A stretch of 30,473 bases of DNA from Candidatus Aerophobetes bacterium Ae_b3b (GTDB taxonomy: Bacteria > Aerophobota > Aerophobia > Aerophobales > AE-B3A): positions 1 through 30,473 of the forward strand of contig NJBP01000024.1 in the NCBI GenBank assembly GCA_005223085.1. The letters run 5' to 3'. Made by a program: the position numbers and the translations under genes. The notes under the pieces are model-generated. The model was given only the letters and a program-made list of their open reading frames with translations. It did no database searches and was not told where the DNA came from. Below are positions 16,348 to 24,100 of this stretch, piece by piece; within the stretch, counting starts at the first letter, position 1, and every line of letters begins with the position of its first letter.

Positions 16348-17469
16348 TTAGCTTTTTGGCCAAGGATTAATTACTGCCTTTATGGCATTATCTGGTCTAC
16401 TATTGATGAAATGGAAAGCTTGATTAATTCTTTCTAGGGAAAATTCATGAGTAACAAGTTTAGACAATGGAAATTGAGAAGATTGTATGATTTTTACCGC
16501 ACCTTCATACCCTTGAGCACTTAAAATACATCCCGAAACGCTCACTTCTCTAAACACCAAATCAGTATCCGGGATCAATGTTAATGCTTTTCTACCATTT
16601 ATGCCAACAAATACACATCTCCCACCCCTCTTTACCATTTTTATGGCTAATACTTGAGCCTCGGGAGAACCACTTGCCTCTATACTCATATCAGCTCCAA
16701 AATCACCGACTACTTCCCTAACTTTATCAATGGGATTTTTAATCTGAGATGAATTTATAGTATAATCTGCCCCCAGCTCTTGTCCTACAACTAATCTATT
16801 TTCATCTTTTTCTCCGGCTCCTATCAAAATTATAGGATAGGCTCCCGCATTCTTAGCTGCAACTACCGCACATAACCCGATAGTCCCCGGGCCCAGAATT
16901 ACACAGGACTCACCTGCCCCCAATTTGGCTACATTAACTGCGTGTAAAGCTGTAGCCAAAGGCTCGGTTAATACCCCTGTTTTCCATTCCATTTTTTTCT
17001 CATATTTATGGACAAACGCCTCTGGAGGTACATATAAGTACTGAGCGAACCCACCCCACAAAGGAGTAGGAAGTCTAGAAGCTGGGATGTTACATCCATA
17101 CTGTCGGCCATATCCACCGGTGAATGACGCATCATCCTTCTGGCAAATATTGTATCTTCCCTGTTTGCACCACCGGCATTGATGGCAGGGAATTAGTATC
17201 TCAACCGTTATTTGATCGTCTATGTTAATCCTTCTTTGTTGAATAGCTTTGGTACCTACCTCTGTCACTTCTCCAATGAATTCGTGCCCCATAATGTATG
17301 GTGTTGATATTCCCTGGACTCCGTTCCAAAAATGAATATCTGATCCACAAATCCCACAGAGTCTAATCTTCATTAAAATATCATAAGGCCCCAAGGACGG
17401 TTTTTCAAATTCTTGGATAATAAACTTTCCTGGTTTTACAAACAAAGCCGCTTTTACTTTTTCATTCAT
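16348..17469 (-). CDS. Zinc-dependent alcohol/polyol dehydrogenase (threonine/sorbitol dehydrogenase-like MDR)
   Basis: This medium-chain dehydrogenase has 373 residues from the ATG at 17469. The catalytic zinc site is CGICGSD (Cys41) with GHE (His62, Glu63). The structural zinc loop is CHQCRWCKQGRYNIC, all four cysteines present. The NAD loop is ILGPGTIGLCAVVAAK. A GTG at 17484 could add five residues; neither start has a strong ribosome binding site. It lies 57 bases after the Gfo/Idh/MocA gene and before the transport-operon promoter. It probably oxidises a secondary alcohol of a sugar or sugar acid. Substrate unknown. Confidence 0.9.
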   Translation of the reverse strand: MNEKVKAALFVKPGKFIIQEFEKPSLGPYDILMKIRLCGICGSDIHFWNGVQGISTPYIMGHEFIGEVTEVGTKAIQQRRINIDDQITVEILIPCHQCRWCKQGRYNICQKDDASFTGGYGRQYGCNIPASRLPTPLWGGFAQYLYVPPEAFVHKYEKKMEWKTGVLTEPLATALHAVNVAKLGAGESCVILGPGTIGLCAVVAAKNAGAYPIILIGAGEKDENRLVVGQELGADYTINSSQIKNPIDKVREVVGDFGADMSIEASGSPEAQVLAIKMVKRGGRCVFVGINGRKALTLIPDTDLVFREVSVSGCILSAQGYEGAVKIIQSSQFPLSKLVTHEFSLERINQAFHFINSRPDNAIKAVINPWPKS

Positions 17470-17526
17470 TTTTTGGAACTTCACAAGGAGGTTCTTCAGA
17501 AGCTTAAGATGGAGATACAGAGTGAA

Positions 17527-18684
17527 TCATCTATTTATCATAACTTTTTCCCATTTTCCTTGTTTTGCACTATTTACAATGGCTTCAACAATTGACTGAA
17601 TATTGTGTCCAACTCTGAACGTTGGAAAATCAGGCTCAATTTTATCTAAATGCTTTTTCTCCAGGATATACTCATATATTCTGCTAAAATGTTTTTTAAA
17701 AGTGTCAGAATATCCTTCTATTTGCCCCGGTGCAGCTCCAATGGACCCTCTTACCTTTGGTTTAAACAAAGCTGGGTCTCTTAAAAGGATCTGATTGGGT
17801 TTATCACGAAATCCCACCCACAGCTTGTCTGCCTGAGACAAATCCCAGGCTATCGATCCCTTTAGACCACTAACCTCAAGAAAAAAATCCCACCTTTTCC
17901 CTGCACTGACCTCGGACAAAGTAAGCACTCCTTTAGCTCCATTGTTGAACCTCATGAGAATACTAGCGTACTCTTCTAATGGAGTACTCTTTTTTTCGTA
18001 CCCAGTTTTGACTGGTGAATAAGCCTTATCTTCTCGCTGTCTCAATCGTATCGGGAAAACATTGGTAAAATCAGCACACACTGAATCTATGGTGAGGCCT
18101 GAAGTAAATTGTACTAAGTCGAGCCAATGGCACCCGGTCGTTGCCACTACGCAGCTACTACCCCCTTTTTGTGGATCCATTCTCCAGTTGTAATCTGTTT
18201 GGTGAAGAAATGCATCCTCCAAGGACCAACCACGTATGATACAAATATCTCCCAGTTCATTTTCCTGGACCATTGCTTTTGTTTGTTGTATGGCCGGAAA
18301 AAAACGAATGTTGAAATTAACTGCGGTGACCATACGTTTTCTTTCGGCAATTCTCGCCAATTCTGATGTCTCTTCTGTATTCAATCCCAAAGGTTTTTCG
18401 CAGATTACATGTTTATCAGCTTCGAGGGCAGCTTTTGCTTGGGGAAAATGAGCGTGGTTGGGGCTAGCAATGTGGACAACTTCTATTTTTGGATCCGAGA
18501 TTAGCTCTTGGTAGTTCCCGTATGCCTTGGGTATATTATGTTTTCTTGCGTAAGAGAGTGCCAGGTCTTCGTTAAGATCAGCAAGAGCTGTTATTTCCAC
18601 AAATTCTATTCTCCTTAAGGCATCTATGTGAGTGAATCCTATGCCTCCACCTCCTATTATACCTACCTTTATTCTTCTGAGCAT
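17527..18684 (-). CDS. Gfo/Idh/MocA family NAD(P)-dependent oxidoreductase
   Basis: The 385-residue protein begins with the dinucleotide loop VGIIGGGGIGFTHIDALRRI. It has the family signature VICEKPLGLNTEE (EKP, with the catalytic lysine) and a long C-terminal domain with GGSSCVVATTGCHWLDLVQF, carrying the usual GxxxDxGxHxxD-type region in altered form. It is first after the regulator, from which 194 non-coding bases separate it. That gap has no convincing promoter. It likely oxidises a pyranoside or inositol-like ring carbon, the usual activity of the family. Confidence 0.9.
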   Translation of the reverse strand: MLRRIKVGIIGGGGIGFTHIDALRRIEFVEITALADLNEDLALSYARKHNIPKAYGNYQELISDPKIEVVHIASPNHAHFPQAKAALEADKHVICEKPLGLNTEETSELARIAERKRMVTAVNFNIRFFPAIQQTKAMVQENELGDICIIRGWSLEDAFLHQTDYNWRMDPQKGGSSCVVATTGCHWLDLVQFTSGLTIDSVCADFTNVFPIRLRQREDKAYSPVKTGYEKKSTPLEEYASILMRFNNGAKGVLTLSEVSAGKRWDFFLEVSGLKGSIAWDLSQADKLWVGFRDKPNQILLRDPALFKPKVRGSIGAAPGQIEGYSDTFKKHFSRIYEYILEKKHLDKIEPDFPTFRVGHNIQSIVEAIVNSAKQGKWEKVMINR

Positions 18685-18878
18685 CAGTTTCTTACGGGGA
18701 CATTTAATCTAGTCTTGTAGAGACGTAATTTGTCACCGCCTAAGTTACTAAAGACTAACTTTAACTCACTGTTTATCTTTGGGTGACTTTTATTCCCAAA
18801 ATAGTTTCTTTTCCATAAGGGTTAGTAAGTTTGTCAAAAGGGATCTTCTATATAAGCGATTCTACGCCATTTTCGTAA

Positions 18879-19625
18879 CTACTGTCTGCGTTTACGAAGG
18901 ATAGTAAACTCAAGAATATTGGGAGCCCAATATTCTCGCCCATATATAATAGGTTTATCTTCAGAGTTATAATCAACCTCCTCCACCAATAATAGAGGTG
19001 AGAGGTCCACAATTTTCAATTTATCTAAAATATAAGGTCCGGGTAGAATAGGGATTATCCTACCTAGGCTATATTCTATCTTCTGATTGTACTTTTCCTC
19101 CAGAAATTTAGATAAAGATCCATTAAGCTCTTTTAAAACCTCGATTCTTCCCACAATGTTCTCTGAAAAGACATCCAAAGTATAGACAGCCGGTTTTTCA
19201 TTCGCCGTTCTTACTCTCTCCAATATTATCACGGGAGAGCCTACTTCAATATTCAACTTATTGGAAATTGTTTTATCTGCTTTAGTGCGTTCTAATTTAA
19301 ACCAAGCTGTACCAGCTTTTAAACCTTTGGATTCTATAACCTCTGTTGCACTAGTGTTCACCTCCAATGGATTTCGAATAATCAGATCCGAACTTCGTAC
19401 AAAAGTGCCTCGTCCTTGGCGTCTAATAATAATTCCATCTTCTTCTAATAAACGCAGTGCCTCCCTTAGAGTTACCCGGCTGACTCCTAGCATCTGAGCC
19501 AATTTTGTCTCGTTAGGTAGTCTATCTCCAGGTGCCAGGATACTCCTTTGAATTAACTCTTCTATTTTATCTCTAGCTATAAGGGGAAGCGGTTGGGTTA
19601 ACTTTTCGATTTTAAATTGTTCCAT
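18879..19625 (-). CDS. GntR-family transcriptional regulator with UTRA domain (HutC subfamily)
   Basis: The 248-residue regulator has an N-terminal winged helix (about 12-80): LAPGDRLPNETKLAQMLGVS, then RVTLREALRLLEEDGII and RRQGRGTFV. The C-terminal UTRA ligand domain (about 95-240) ends VEEVDYNSEDKPIIYGREYW. It lies upstream of the catabolic genes on the same strand. Its own promoter carries the same 20-base block as the transport-operon promoter, which suggests autorepression and repression of the operon, relieved by a pathway metabolite. The transcript leader should be only about 27 bases and shows no clear Shine-Dalgarno, so translation may be weak. Confidence 0.93.
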   Translation of the reverse strand: MEQFKIEKLTQPLPLIARDKIEELIQRSILAPGDRLPNETKLAQMLGVSRVTLREALRLLEEDGIIIRRQGRGTFVRSSDLIIRNPLEVNTSATEVIESKGLKAGTAWFKLERTKADKTISNKLNIEVGSPVIILERVRTANEKPAVYTLDVFSENIVGRIEVLKELNGSLSKFLEEKYNQKIEYSLGRIIPILPGPYILDKLKIVDLSPLLLVEEVDYNSEDKPIIYGREYWAPNILEFTILRKRRQ

Positions 19626-19634
19626 TGGTTCGTT

Positions 19635-19654
19635 TAATGTCTGTTGACTTACCT
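19635..19654. promoter_or_regulatory. Candidate GntR operator 2 (autoregulatory)
   Basis: This is the second, identical copy of TAATGTCTGTTGACTTACCT, lying between the gntR -10 box and its start codon. The spacing to -10 is the same as at operator 1 to within a base. Conservation over non-coding DNA 3.4 kb apart points to a functional binding site. Confidence 0.8.
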
Positions 19655-19658
19655 TATT

Positions 19659-19686
19659 ATTATAAGAATTATTTTCACCTTGTCAA
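19659..19686 (-). promoter_or_regulatory. Promoter of the GntR regulator gene
   Basis: On the minus strand TTGACA (19681-19686), a 16-base spacer and TATAAT (19659-19664) match the sigma-70 consensus at all twelve positions. The start codon is at 19625, leaving a leader of about 27 bases. Such a strong promoter fits with the strong repression implied by the adjacent operator. Confidence 0.88.
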
Positions 19687-19808
19687 GTAGGCAAAAATTC
19701 TGTGTTAATTAACAATTAAAAGTGCACTATTGGACGTAAATCAGGTGGCTTTCTGGAGAAGGAAGCTACTTTCTCCTTTCTTTATTTTACCTATAATGGA
19801 GTTACAAT

Positions 19809-20003
19809 TTGTTCGAGGCAGGTAGAAATAATAAAAATGAGGTGATGAAGGGTGAGGAAAGGGCAAGGCCCTGGTTAATTGGTCCTCTCTCTGAAGCTTT
19901 AGGTCTTGCGAGGGGTGTCTTCCTTGTTCCTCTGCTGTGTGTTGGACTAGCGGGTATCTTTTCTTCCTATGTCTCTTTACTGAGACCCATTAATGGCCCT
20001 TAA
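19809..20003 (+). pseudogene. Possible C-terminal relic of a FucP-like sugar permease (MFS)
   Basis: The plus-strand frame reads PWLIGPLSEALGLARGVFLV then PLLCVGLAGIFSSYVSLL before the stop at 20003. This resembles the last transmembrane helix of L-fucose permease-type MFS proteins (a PxxxGxLaDxxGLrxxFLVPLLC pattern). Only about 45 codons of similarity exist, and the frame opens with TTG without a ribosome site or promoter. It may be the tail of a lost transporter gene. The remaining intergenic DNA (19687-19808) has only a short inverted repeat GGAGAA/TTCTCC (19755-19776). Confidence 0.35.
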
Positions 20004-20026
20004 TATATCTTTTCCTTCAATAAATT

Positions 20027-21796
20027 CTATCCTTTAGGGACAATGGCTCCTTGGGAACATACTTGAGCACAGAAACCACAACCCGTACACAGAACCTTAT
20101 CTACCAAAATAACCTTTTCATTAGTATTTTCCTGGTAAATAGCCGGGCAGCCAACTTTAAGACATCGGCCGCACTGGGTACACCTATCTGGGTCTATGGT
20201 CCAGGGACCTTTCTTTGGTTTTTCTATTAGAATACAGGCGCGTCTGGAAATAATTACCGAAGCGGCTTTTTTTCTAACTTCCTCTTTAAGAACTCTCAAA
20301 GTCTGGCCAAAATCGAAAGGATCGATAACTCGAATATTCTTGATTCCACAAGCCCTGGCAAAATCTTCCGGGTATGCGGTGTAAGTTCTCTTTTTCATCA
20401 GGGTTCTGCCTGTACCAGGATGATCCTGAAGGCCAGTCATCGCCGTAGCTCTGTTGTCAACAATTACAATGGTAGAAATCCCTTTATTGTATGAAATCTC
20501 CAGAAGCCCCGTCATCCCAGCGTGAAAAAAAGTAGAATCTCCCACAATTCCGATCAAGGGCTTGTCTCTAAATCCTGCTTTATCCATGCCTTGAGCCACA
20601 GTTATTCCTGCTCCCATACAAAGAATGGTATCTAATCTTTCATAAGGAGGAAATACTCCTAAGCTGTAACATCCTATATCTCCGCTTACCACACAATCGA
20701 TTTGGGAAAGGGCATAAAAAAGGCCTCTACTTGGACACCCTGCACAGAAAACCGGAGGCCTTGCTGGAAGAAGGATAGCCTTTTTATCTGCTTTCTTTTC
20801 CACTAATAGCACACTGCCGTTCTCTATCCTGTCATGCCCCTGAGCCACTTTGTCCGGGTTTAACTCTCCTATCCCCGGAAAAAAGTCTCTTCCCTTTGTT
20901 TTTATACCTAAGCTGCGGATATGCTCTTCCAGAAAATTGTCAAGTTCTTCTATCACAATCAATTCCTGGTAATTATGGGCAAACTCTCTAATAAGGTCAT
21001 CGGGAAAGGGATAAGAAAGACCGAGTTTTAATATGGAGGCTTCCTTAAATTCCTCCATGGCATACTGAAAAGTCACTCCTGAGGCTACCACTCCCACTTC
21101 TTTTCCTCTGGCAATTATCCGATTCTGGGAACATTTATTGACGTAGAGCCTCAGTTGTGCTAATCTCTTCTCCATCCTCTCTCTCATCTTCCTGGCATAG
21201 CTAGGAACGGCTACGTACTTTTGGGGGTTTTTGAGAAACTCGATTTTCCCCTGGCTAGCTTTCCTTTTCTCCAGCCTAACCACTGATTTGCCATGTGAGA
21301 TGCGGGTAGTAGAGCGGAGGATAACTGGGGTATTGAATCTTTCCGATAACTCAAAAGCCGCAATCATAAAATCCTTTGCCTCCTGACTATCAGAAGGTTC
21401 GAATAGAGGAATTTTGGCAAATCGAGCGTAGTTCCTGGAATCCTGCTCATTTTGTGAAGAATGCATACCAGGATCATCGGCTACCACTACCACTAGACCC
21501 GCCTCAGTTCCCATATAGGAGAGAGTCATCAAAGGATCAGCGGCTACGTTTAATCCCACGTGTTTCATAGTGGCCATGGACCTGGCACCTACCAAAGACG
21601 CTCCAACAACGACTTCCAGCGCTACCTTTTCATTGGGGGCCCATTCGCAGTAAACTTCGCTCTCATACTGTGCCAGAGATTCCAGGATCTCGGTACTGGG
21701 AGTTCCCGGATACCCTGCCGCGAGCCTCACCCCAGCTTCATAAGCTCCCCGCGCAATCGCTTCATTCCCGCTTAAAATCCTTGATCTGTTGGGCAT
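20027..21796 (-). CDS. iorA: Indolepyruvate:ferredoxin oxidoreductase, alpha subunit
   Basis: This full-length 589-residue subunit oxidatively decarboxylates aryl 2-keto acids to acyl-CoA, reducing ferredoxin. The N-terminal pyrimidine-binding domain has AAGYPGTPSTEI and EWAPNEKVALEV. The middle shows CAGCPSRG (351-358) and the thiamine diphosphate site beginning at GDSTFFHAG (419-427) and running to VDNRATAMTG. Two 4Fe-4S clusters lie at the C-terminus (Cys539, 542, 545, 550 and Cys570, 573, 576, 580). The beta subunit IorB, usually adjacent, is absent on both sides, so it must be encoded elsewhere or be missing. Only a weak GGGATT precedes the ATG. A possible promoter lies at 21908-21936. 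Confidence 0.95.
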   Translation of the reverse strand: MPNRSRILSGNEAIARGAYEAGVRLAAGYPGTPSTEILESLAQYESEVYCEWAPNEKVALEVVVGASLVGARSMATMKHVGLNVAADPLMTLSYMGTEAGLVVVVADDPGMHSSQNEQDSRNYARFAKIPLFEPSDSQEAKDFMIAAFELSERFNTPVILRSTTRISHGKSVVRLEKRKASQGKIEFLKNPQKYVAVPSYARKMRERMEKRLAQLRLYVNKCSQNRIIARGKEVGVVASGVTFQYAMEEFKEASILKLGLSYPFPDDLIREFAHNYQELIVIEELDNFLEEHIRSLGIKTKGRDFFPGIGELNPDKVAQGHDRIENGSVLLVEKKADKKAILLPARPPVFCAGCPSRGLFYALSQIDCVVSGDIGCYSLGVFPPYERLDTILCMGAGITVAQGMDKAGFRDKPLIGIVGDSTFFHAGMTGLLEISYNKGISTIVIVDNRATAMTGLQDHPGTGRTLMKKRTYTAYPEDFARACGIKNIRVIDPFDFGQTLRVLKEEVRKKAASVIISRRACILIEKPKKGPWTIDPDRCTQCGRCLKVGCPAIYQENTNEKVILVDKVLCTGCGFCAQVCSQGAIVPKG

Positions 21797-21907
21797 GTAA
21801 ATCCCGGTTCGGTAAACTACGTCATTATTATAGCAAAAAACTTTTTTTTACATTTTTGGAGTGGAATTTTTGGCCGACTTACTAAGCCAACATATTTAGT
21901 CCTTCTC

Positions 21908-21936
21908 TTTTAATCACATATTTTGTTTTTTGTCAA
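21908..21936 (-). promoter_or_regulatory. Possible promoter of iorA
   Basis: On the minus strand TTGACA (21931-21936) is followed by 17 bases and TTAAAA (21908-21913). The -35 is perfect and the -10 weak. The leader would be about 105 bases. Confidence 0.5.
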
Positions 21937-22011
21937 GTGGTATCTCGGGACTCTTCCCCTCCGTCGCTGTATATCGACTTTGGATTGTTTCTGCTCGTCT
22001 TCTCGTTTCGG

Positions 22012-22058
22012 GAAAGACGTGAAACTCCTCGCTCCGCTCCTCAGACAACACGTCTTTC
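22012..22058. repeat. 10-bp perfect inverted repeat in the iorA upstream region
   Basis: GAAAGACGTG (22012-22021) pairs with CACGTCTTTC (22049-22058) around a loop rich in CTCCTCGCTCCGCTCCTC. A second possible pairing, GTCTT/AAGAC, lies just left of it. It sits in the 531-base gap between the divergent iorA and the 167-residue gene, where no protein is supported. The segment is more GC-rich than its flanks. It could be a small structured RNA or a decayed repeat. No known RNA family is recognised. Confidence 0.45.
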
Positions 22059-22231
22059 TTCTTCCTCAACTCCAAGACTCGTTAAGGTGGCTGATATAAG
22101 GCTCCTTCGGGCAAAGTCCCTCGATACGTGTATAAATCTTCTAAATATTAATACCTTTCTGGTACTATCACGTAATTAGCAGAAACTCAGAAGACCTGTC
22201 ATGAACATTGTTACACCAGTTGAAGACAAAC

Positions 22232-22260
22232 TTGCTCTTATTGATAAAATGAGGTATAAT
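22232..22260 (+). promoter_or_regulatory. Promoter of the unknown/DUF3786 gene pair
   Basis: TTGCTC (22232-22237), a 17-base spacer and TATAAT (22255-22260) lie 68 bases before the first start codon. The -10 is perfect and extended by a preceding G-rich stretch. Confidence 0.65.
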
Positions 22261-22271
22261 AGTTTTTAATC

Positions 22272-22285
22272 AGGACTTAAGTCCT
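22272..22285. promoter_or_regulatory. 14-bp perfect palindrome just after the promoter
   Basis: AGGACTTAAGTCCT is a complete 14-base palindrome 12 bases downstream of -10, close to the expected transcript start. The position suits an operator for a dimeric repressor, but no regulator is encoded nearby. Confidence 0.5.
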
Positions 22286-22327
22286 CAGGCAACCAATGGT
22301 AAGACATTAGCCAGCCGAACAAGATCA

Positions 22328-22831
22328 ATGAAAGAAAAACTACCAGCAAAGCTCTGGCAAATAAGGATGGAGAGGGCCGGAGAGACAACAAGACTCTATG
22401 TAGTTTCTATCCACCAGCCCATGCTGGTGTTTGAATCTTATTTTGGCAGACTCAGAAGACGGTTCGAGATAGCCCCCTCAAAGAAACAGGACCCACCAGT
22501 GTTTTACCTGCTTGCGGGAGAGAATGCTGAGGTAGAAAGAGCCACAGATATGCACGGTTTCAAACTCAAAGCTATTACAGAACACCACATAATCTTAGAG
22601 GTGAAAAATCCAGAAAATAAAAATCTTTATGAAATTTCTCTTTTTAACCCCCGCTTGAGGGGCTTCTGGAGAAGAGAGTACATTTTCTCAAAAGACAAGA
22701 GGGAAGCAGCCAGTTTTGCCCAGCAATTTAAGGAAAACTATCACATCGATATAAAGAAATCATCTAAGATTGATGGCTATCGGGTAGAGGCGATTGAAAA
22801 AGACCGAATAATTCTCACCAGACAGGCTTAA
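22328..22831 (+). CDS. Hypothetical protein, paired with a DUF3786 gene
   Basis: I do not recognise this 167-residue protein. It is soluble-looking, basic, with no signal peptide or membrane segment. It appears to have two similar beta-rich parts: the phrase HGFKLKAITEHHIILEV in the middle is echoed near the C-terminus by DGYRVEAIEKDRIILTR, suggesting an internal repeat of a small beta domain. It has a promoter upstream but only a weak ribosome site. The DUF3786 gene follows after three bases, so the two are certainly co-transcribed and probably act together. Confidence 0.8.
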   Translation: MKEKLPAKLWQIRMERAGETTRLYVVSIHQPMLVFESYFGRLRRRFEIAPSKKQDPPVFYLLAGENAEVERATDMHGFKLKAITEHHIILEVKNPENKNLYEISLFNPRLRGFWRREYIFSKDKREAASFAQQFKENYHIDIKKSSKIDGYRVEAIEKDRIILTRQA

Positions 22832-22834
22832 AAA

Positions 22835-23497
22835 ATGAGCGGGAAATCAGGTAATATGGGAGCAAAACCTCCACTTAAACCGGATGCAGAAGGAAAGTAT
22901 AACCTGGCCATCAAACATGCTAAGCAGAAGCTCAAGGAGATGGATGTAGCTGATATTTGCCAGAGAAGCAAGGCGAGTTATTCCCAAAAAGAAGGTTTTC
23001 TTCTGCCCTATCTTAATTACACTCTGCGCATAGACCCTCAAAATTTCGCCGTTTTTTCAACTGATCCTAAAAAGATAATAGATCCAGCACTTGAAGTACT
23101 GATTCTGCACTATCTTAGAGATGCCCGAACTACAGGGCCAACTGGTAAATGGGTGAGTTATCGGGAGCTACCCAGCGGAGGGTTCTACTATGCGGTTTTT
23201 CGAGCCCGGACAGAGATTCCTCTCATTAAGAGGCTTGGAAGTCGGCCAGAGTTATTTAAAAAGGCTGCCTGTAGCCTGGGAGGAGAACCGGCTCAATACG
23301 GCGATCTCGCTTTTAAAATTATCACCTTCCCCAGACTTCCCTTGGTCTATATTCTCTGGACCGAAGATGAGGAGTTTCCGGCCAAGGCGTCGGTTCTCTT
23401 TGACAGCTCAGCCGAAAATCACCTGCATATTGAGGATCTTGCTTATCTGGGTGAGACAGTAACCAGGGAGCTGATAAGATCAGCCCCGCGAATATAG
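22835..23497 (+). CDS. DUF3786 domain protein
   Basis: This 220-residue cytoplasmic protein has the DUF3786 pattern: an N-terminal helix, then ILHYLRDARTTGPTGKWVSY, RELPSGGFYYAVF, GDLAFKIITFPRLPLVYILW and EDEEFPAKASVLFDSSAENH, ending with a helix (LAYLGETVTREL). The function of the family is unknown; in my recollection it occurs mainly in anaerobes. It follows the 167-residue gene by three bases and ends nine bases before the convergent macrodomain gene, with no obvious terminator between. Confidence 0.85.
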   Translation: MSGKSGNMGAKPPLKPDAEGKYNLAIKHAKQKLKEMDVADICQRSKASYSQKEGFLLPYLNYTLRIDPQNFAVFSTDPKKIIDPALEVLILHYLRDARTTGPTGKWVSYRELPSGGFYYAVFRARTEIPLIKRLGSRPELFKKAACSLGGEPAQYGDLAFKIITFPRLPLVYILWTEDEEFPAKASVLFDSSAENHLHIEDLAYLGETVTRELIRSAPRI

Positions 23498-23506
23498 CGA
23501 GCCGTA

Positions 23507-24052
23507 TCACTCCCCGCTTACCTTTTGCCATATCTCCTCGTAGGCTTTAAGGTCCCCATCAGAAAAGAGAACAAAGCGCACCTCTTCAAAGTCGTGTTCC
23601 TTAAGGAAGTCCCGAACTGTTGAGAGAGCAATCCAAGCAGCATTGTGGATGGGGAAACGATAGGCACCGGTACTGATTGAGGGAAATGAAATGGATCTAA
23701 TACCTTTATTCTTGGCCAGAGTGAGACTATTGCGGTAAGCATGGGCTAAAAGCAGGTTCTCATCCTGGTTTCCTCCCGACCATACAGGACCCACCGTATG
23801 AATGACATATTTGGCCTTGAGTTTTCCTCCTGTGGTGATGACCGCCTCACCCGTAGGACACTCTCCCTGCCTTACCCGAATCTTCTTACACTCCTCAAGG
23901 ATCTCGGGACCACCGGCTCGATGGATTGCGCCATCTACGCCACCACCTCCTAAAAGACTGGTGTTGGCAGCATTAACAATTGCCTCGGTGTCCTGCTGGG
24001 TTATGTCGCCCCGAATCAAGCTAAGCTTGGCATTGTTTACTTTGGCCTGCAT
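23507..24052 (-). CDS. Macrodomain protein, ADP-ribosyl/O-acetyl-ADP-ribose hydrolase (MacroD/YmdB type)
   Basis: The 181-residue protein is a single macrodomain. It shows LIRGDIT (Asp16, adenine binding), [20 protein letters not shown] (Asn27/Asn30 and Asp40 of the catalytic loop), [25 protein letters not shown] and [13 protein letters not shown] (phosphate loop). These are the hydrolase residues of MacroD-type enzymes that remove ADP-ribose from proteins or deacetylate O-acetyl-ADP-ribose. GGAGGCGGGCA precedes the ATG. It is the last gene of the rarA-galU-macrodomain run, 48 bases after galU. No ADP-ribosyltransferase gene is in the window. Confidence 0.93.
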   Translation of the reverse strand: MQAKVNNAKLSLIRGDITQQDTEAIVNAANTSLLGGGGVDGAIHRAGGPEILEECKKIRVRQGECPTGEAVITTGGKLKAKYVIHTVGPVWSGGNQDENLLLAHAYRNSLTLAKNKGIRSISFPSISTGAYRFPIHNAAWIALSTVRDFLKEHDFEEVRFVLFSDGDLKAYEEIWQKVSGE

Positions 24053-24100
24053 TGCCCGCCTCCACAGAAAAAAAATTCTTATATAGATCCAGTAGCTCTA

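Noticed and set aside
18685-18878. Separate promoter for the Gfo/Idh/MocA gene
   Set aside because: A TTGACA is present on the minus strand near 18831, but no acceptable -10 lies 15-19 bases from it, so I do not call a promoter.
21937-22179. 80-codon plus-strand open frame upstream of the unknown gene
   Set aside because: It is low-complexity Ser/Arg/Leu peptide, runs through the inverted repeat, and has no ribosome site.
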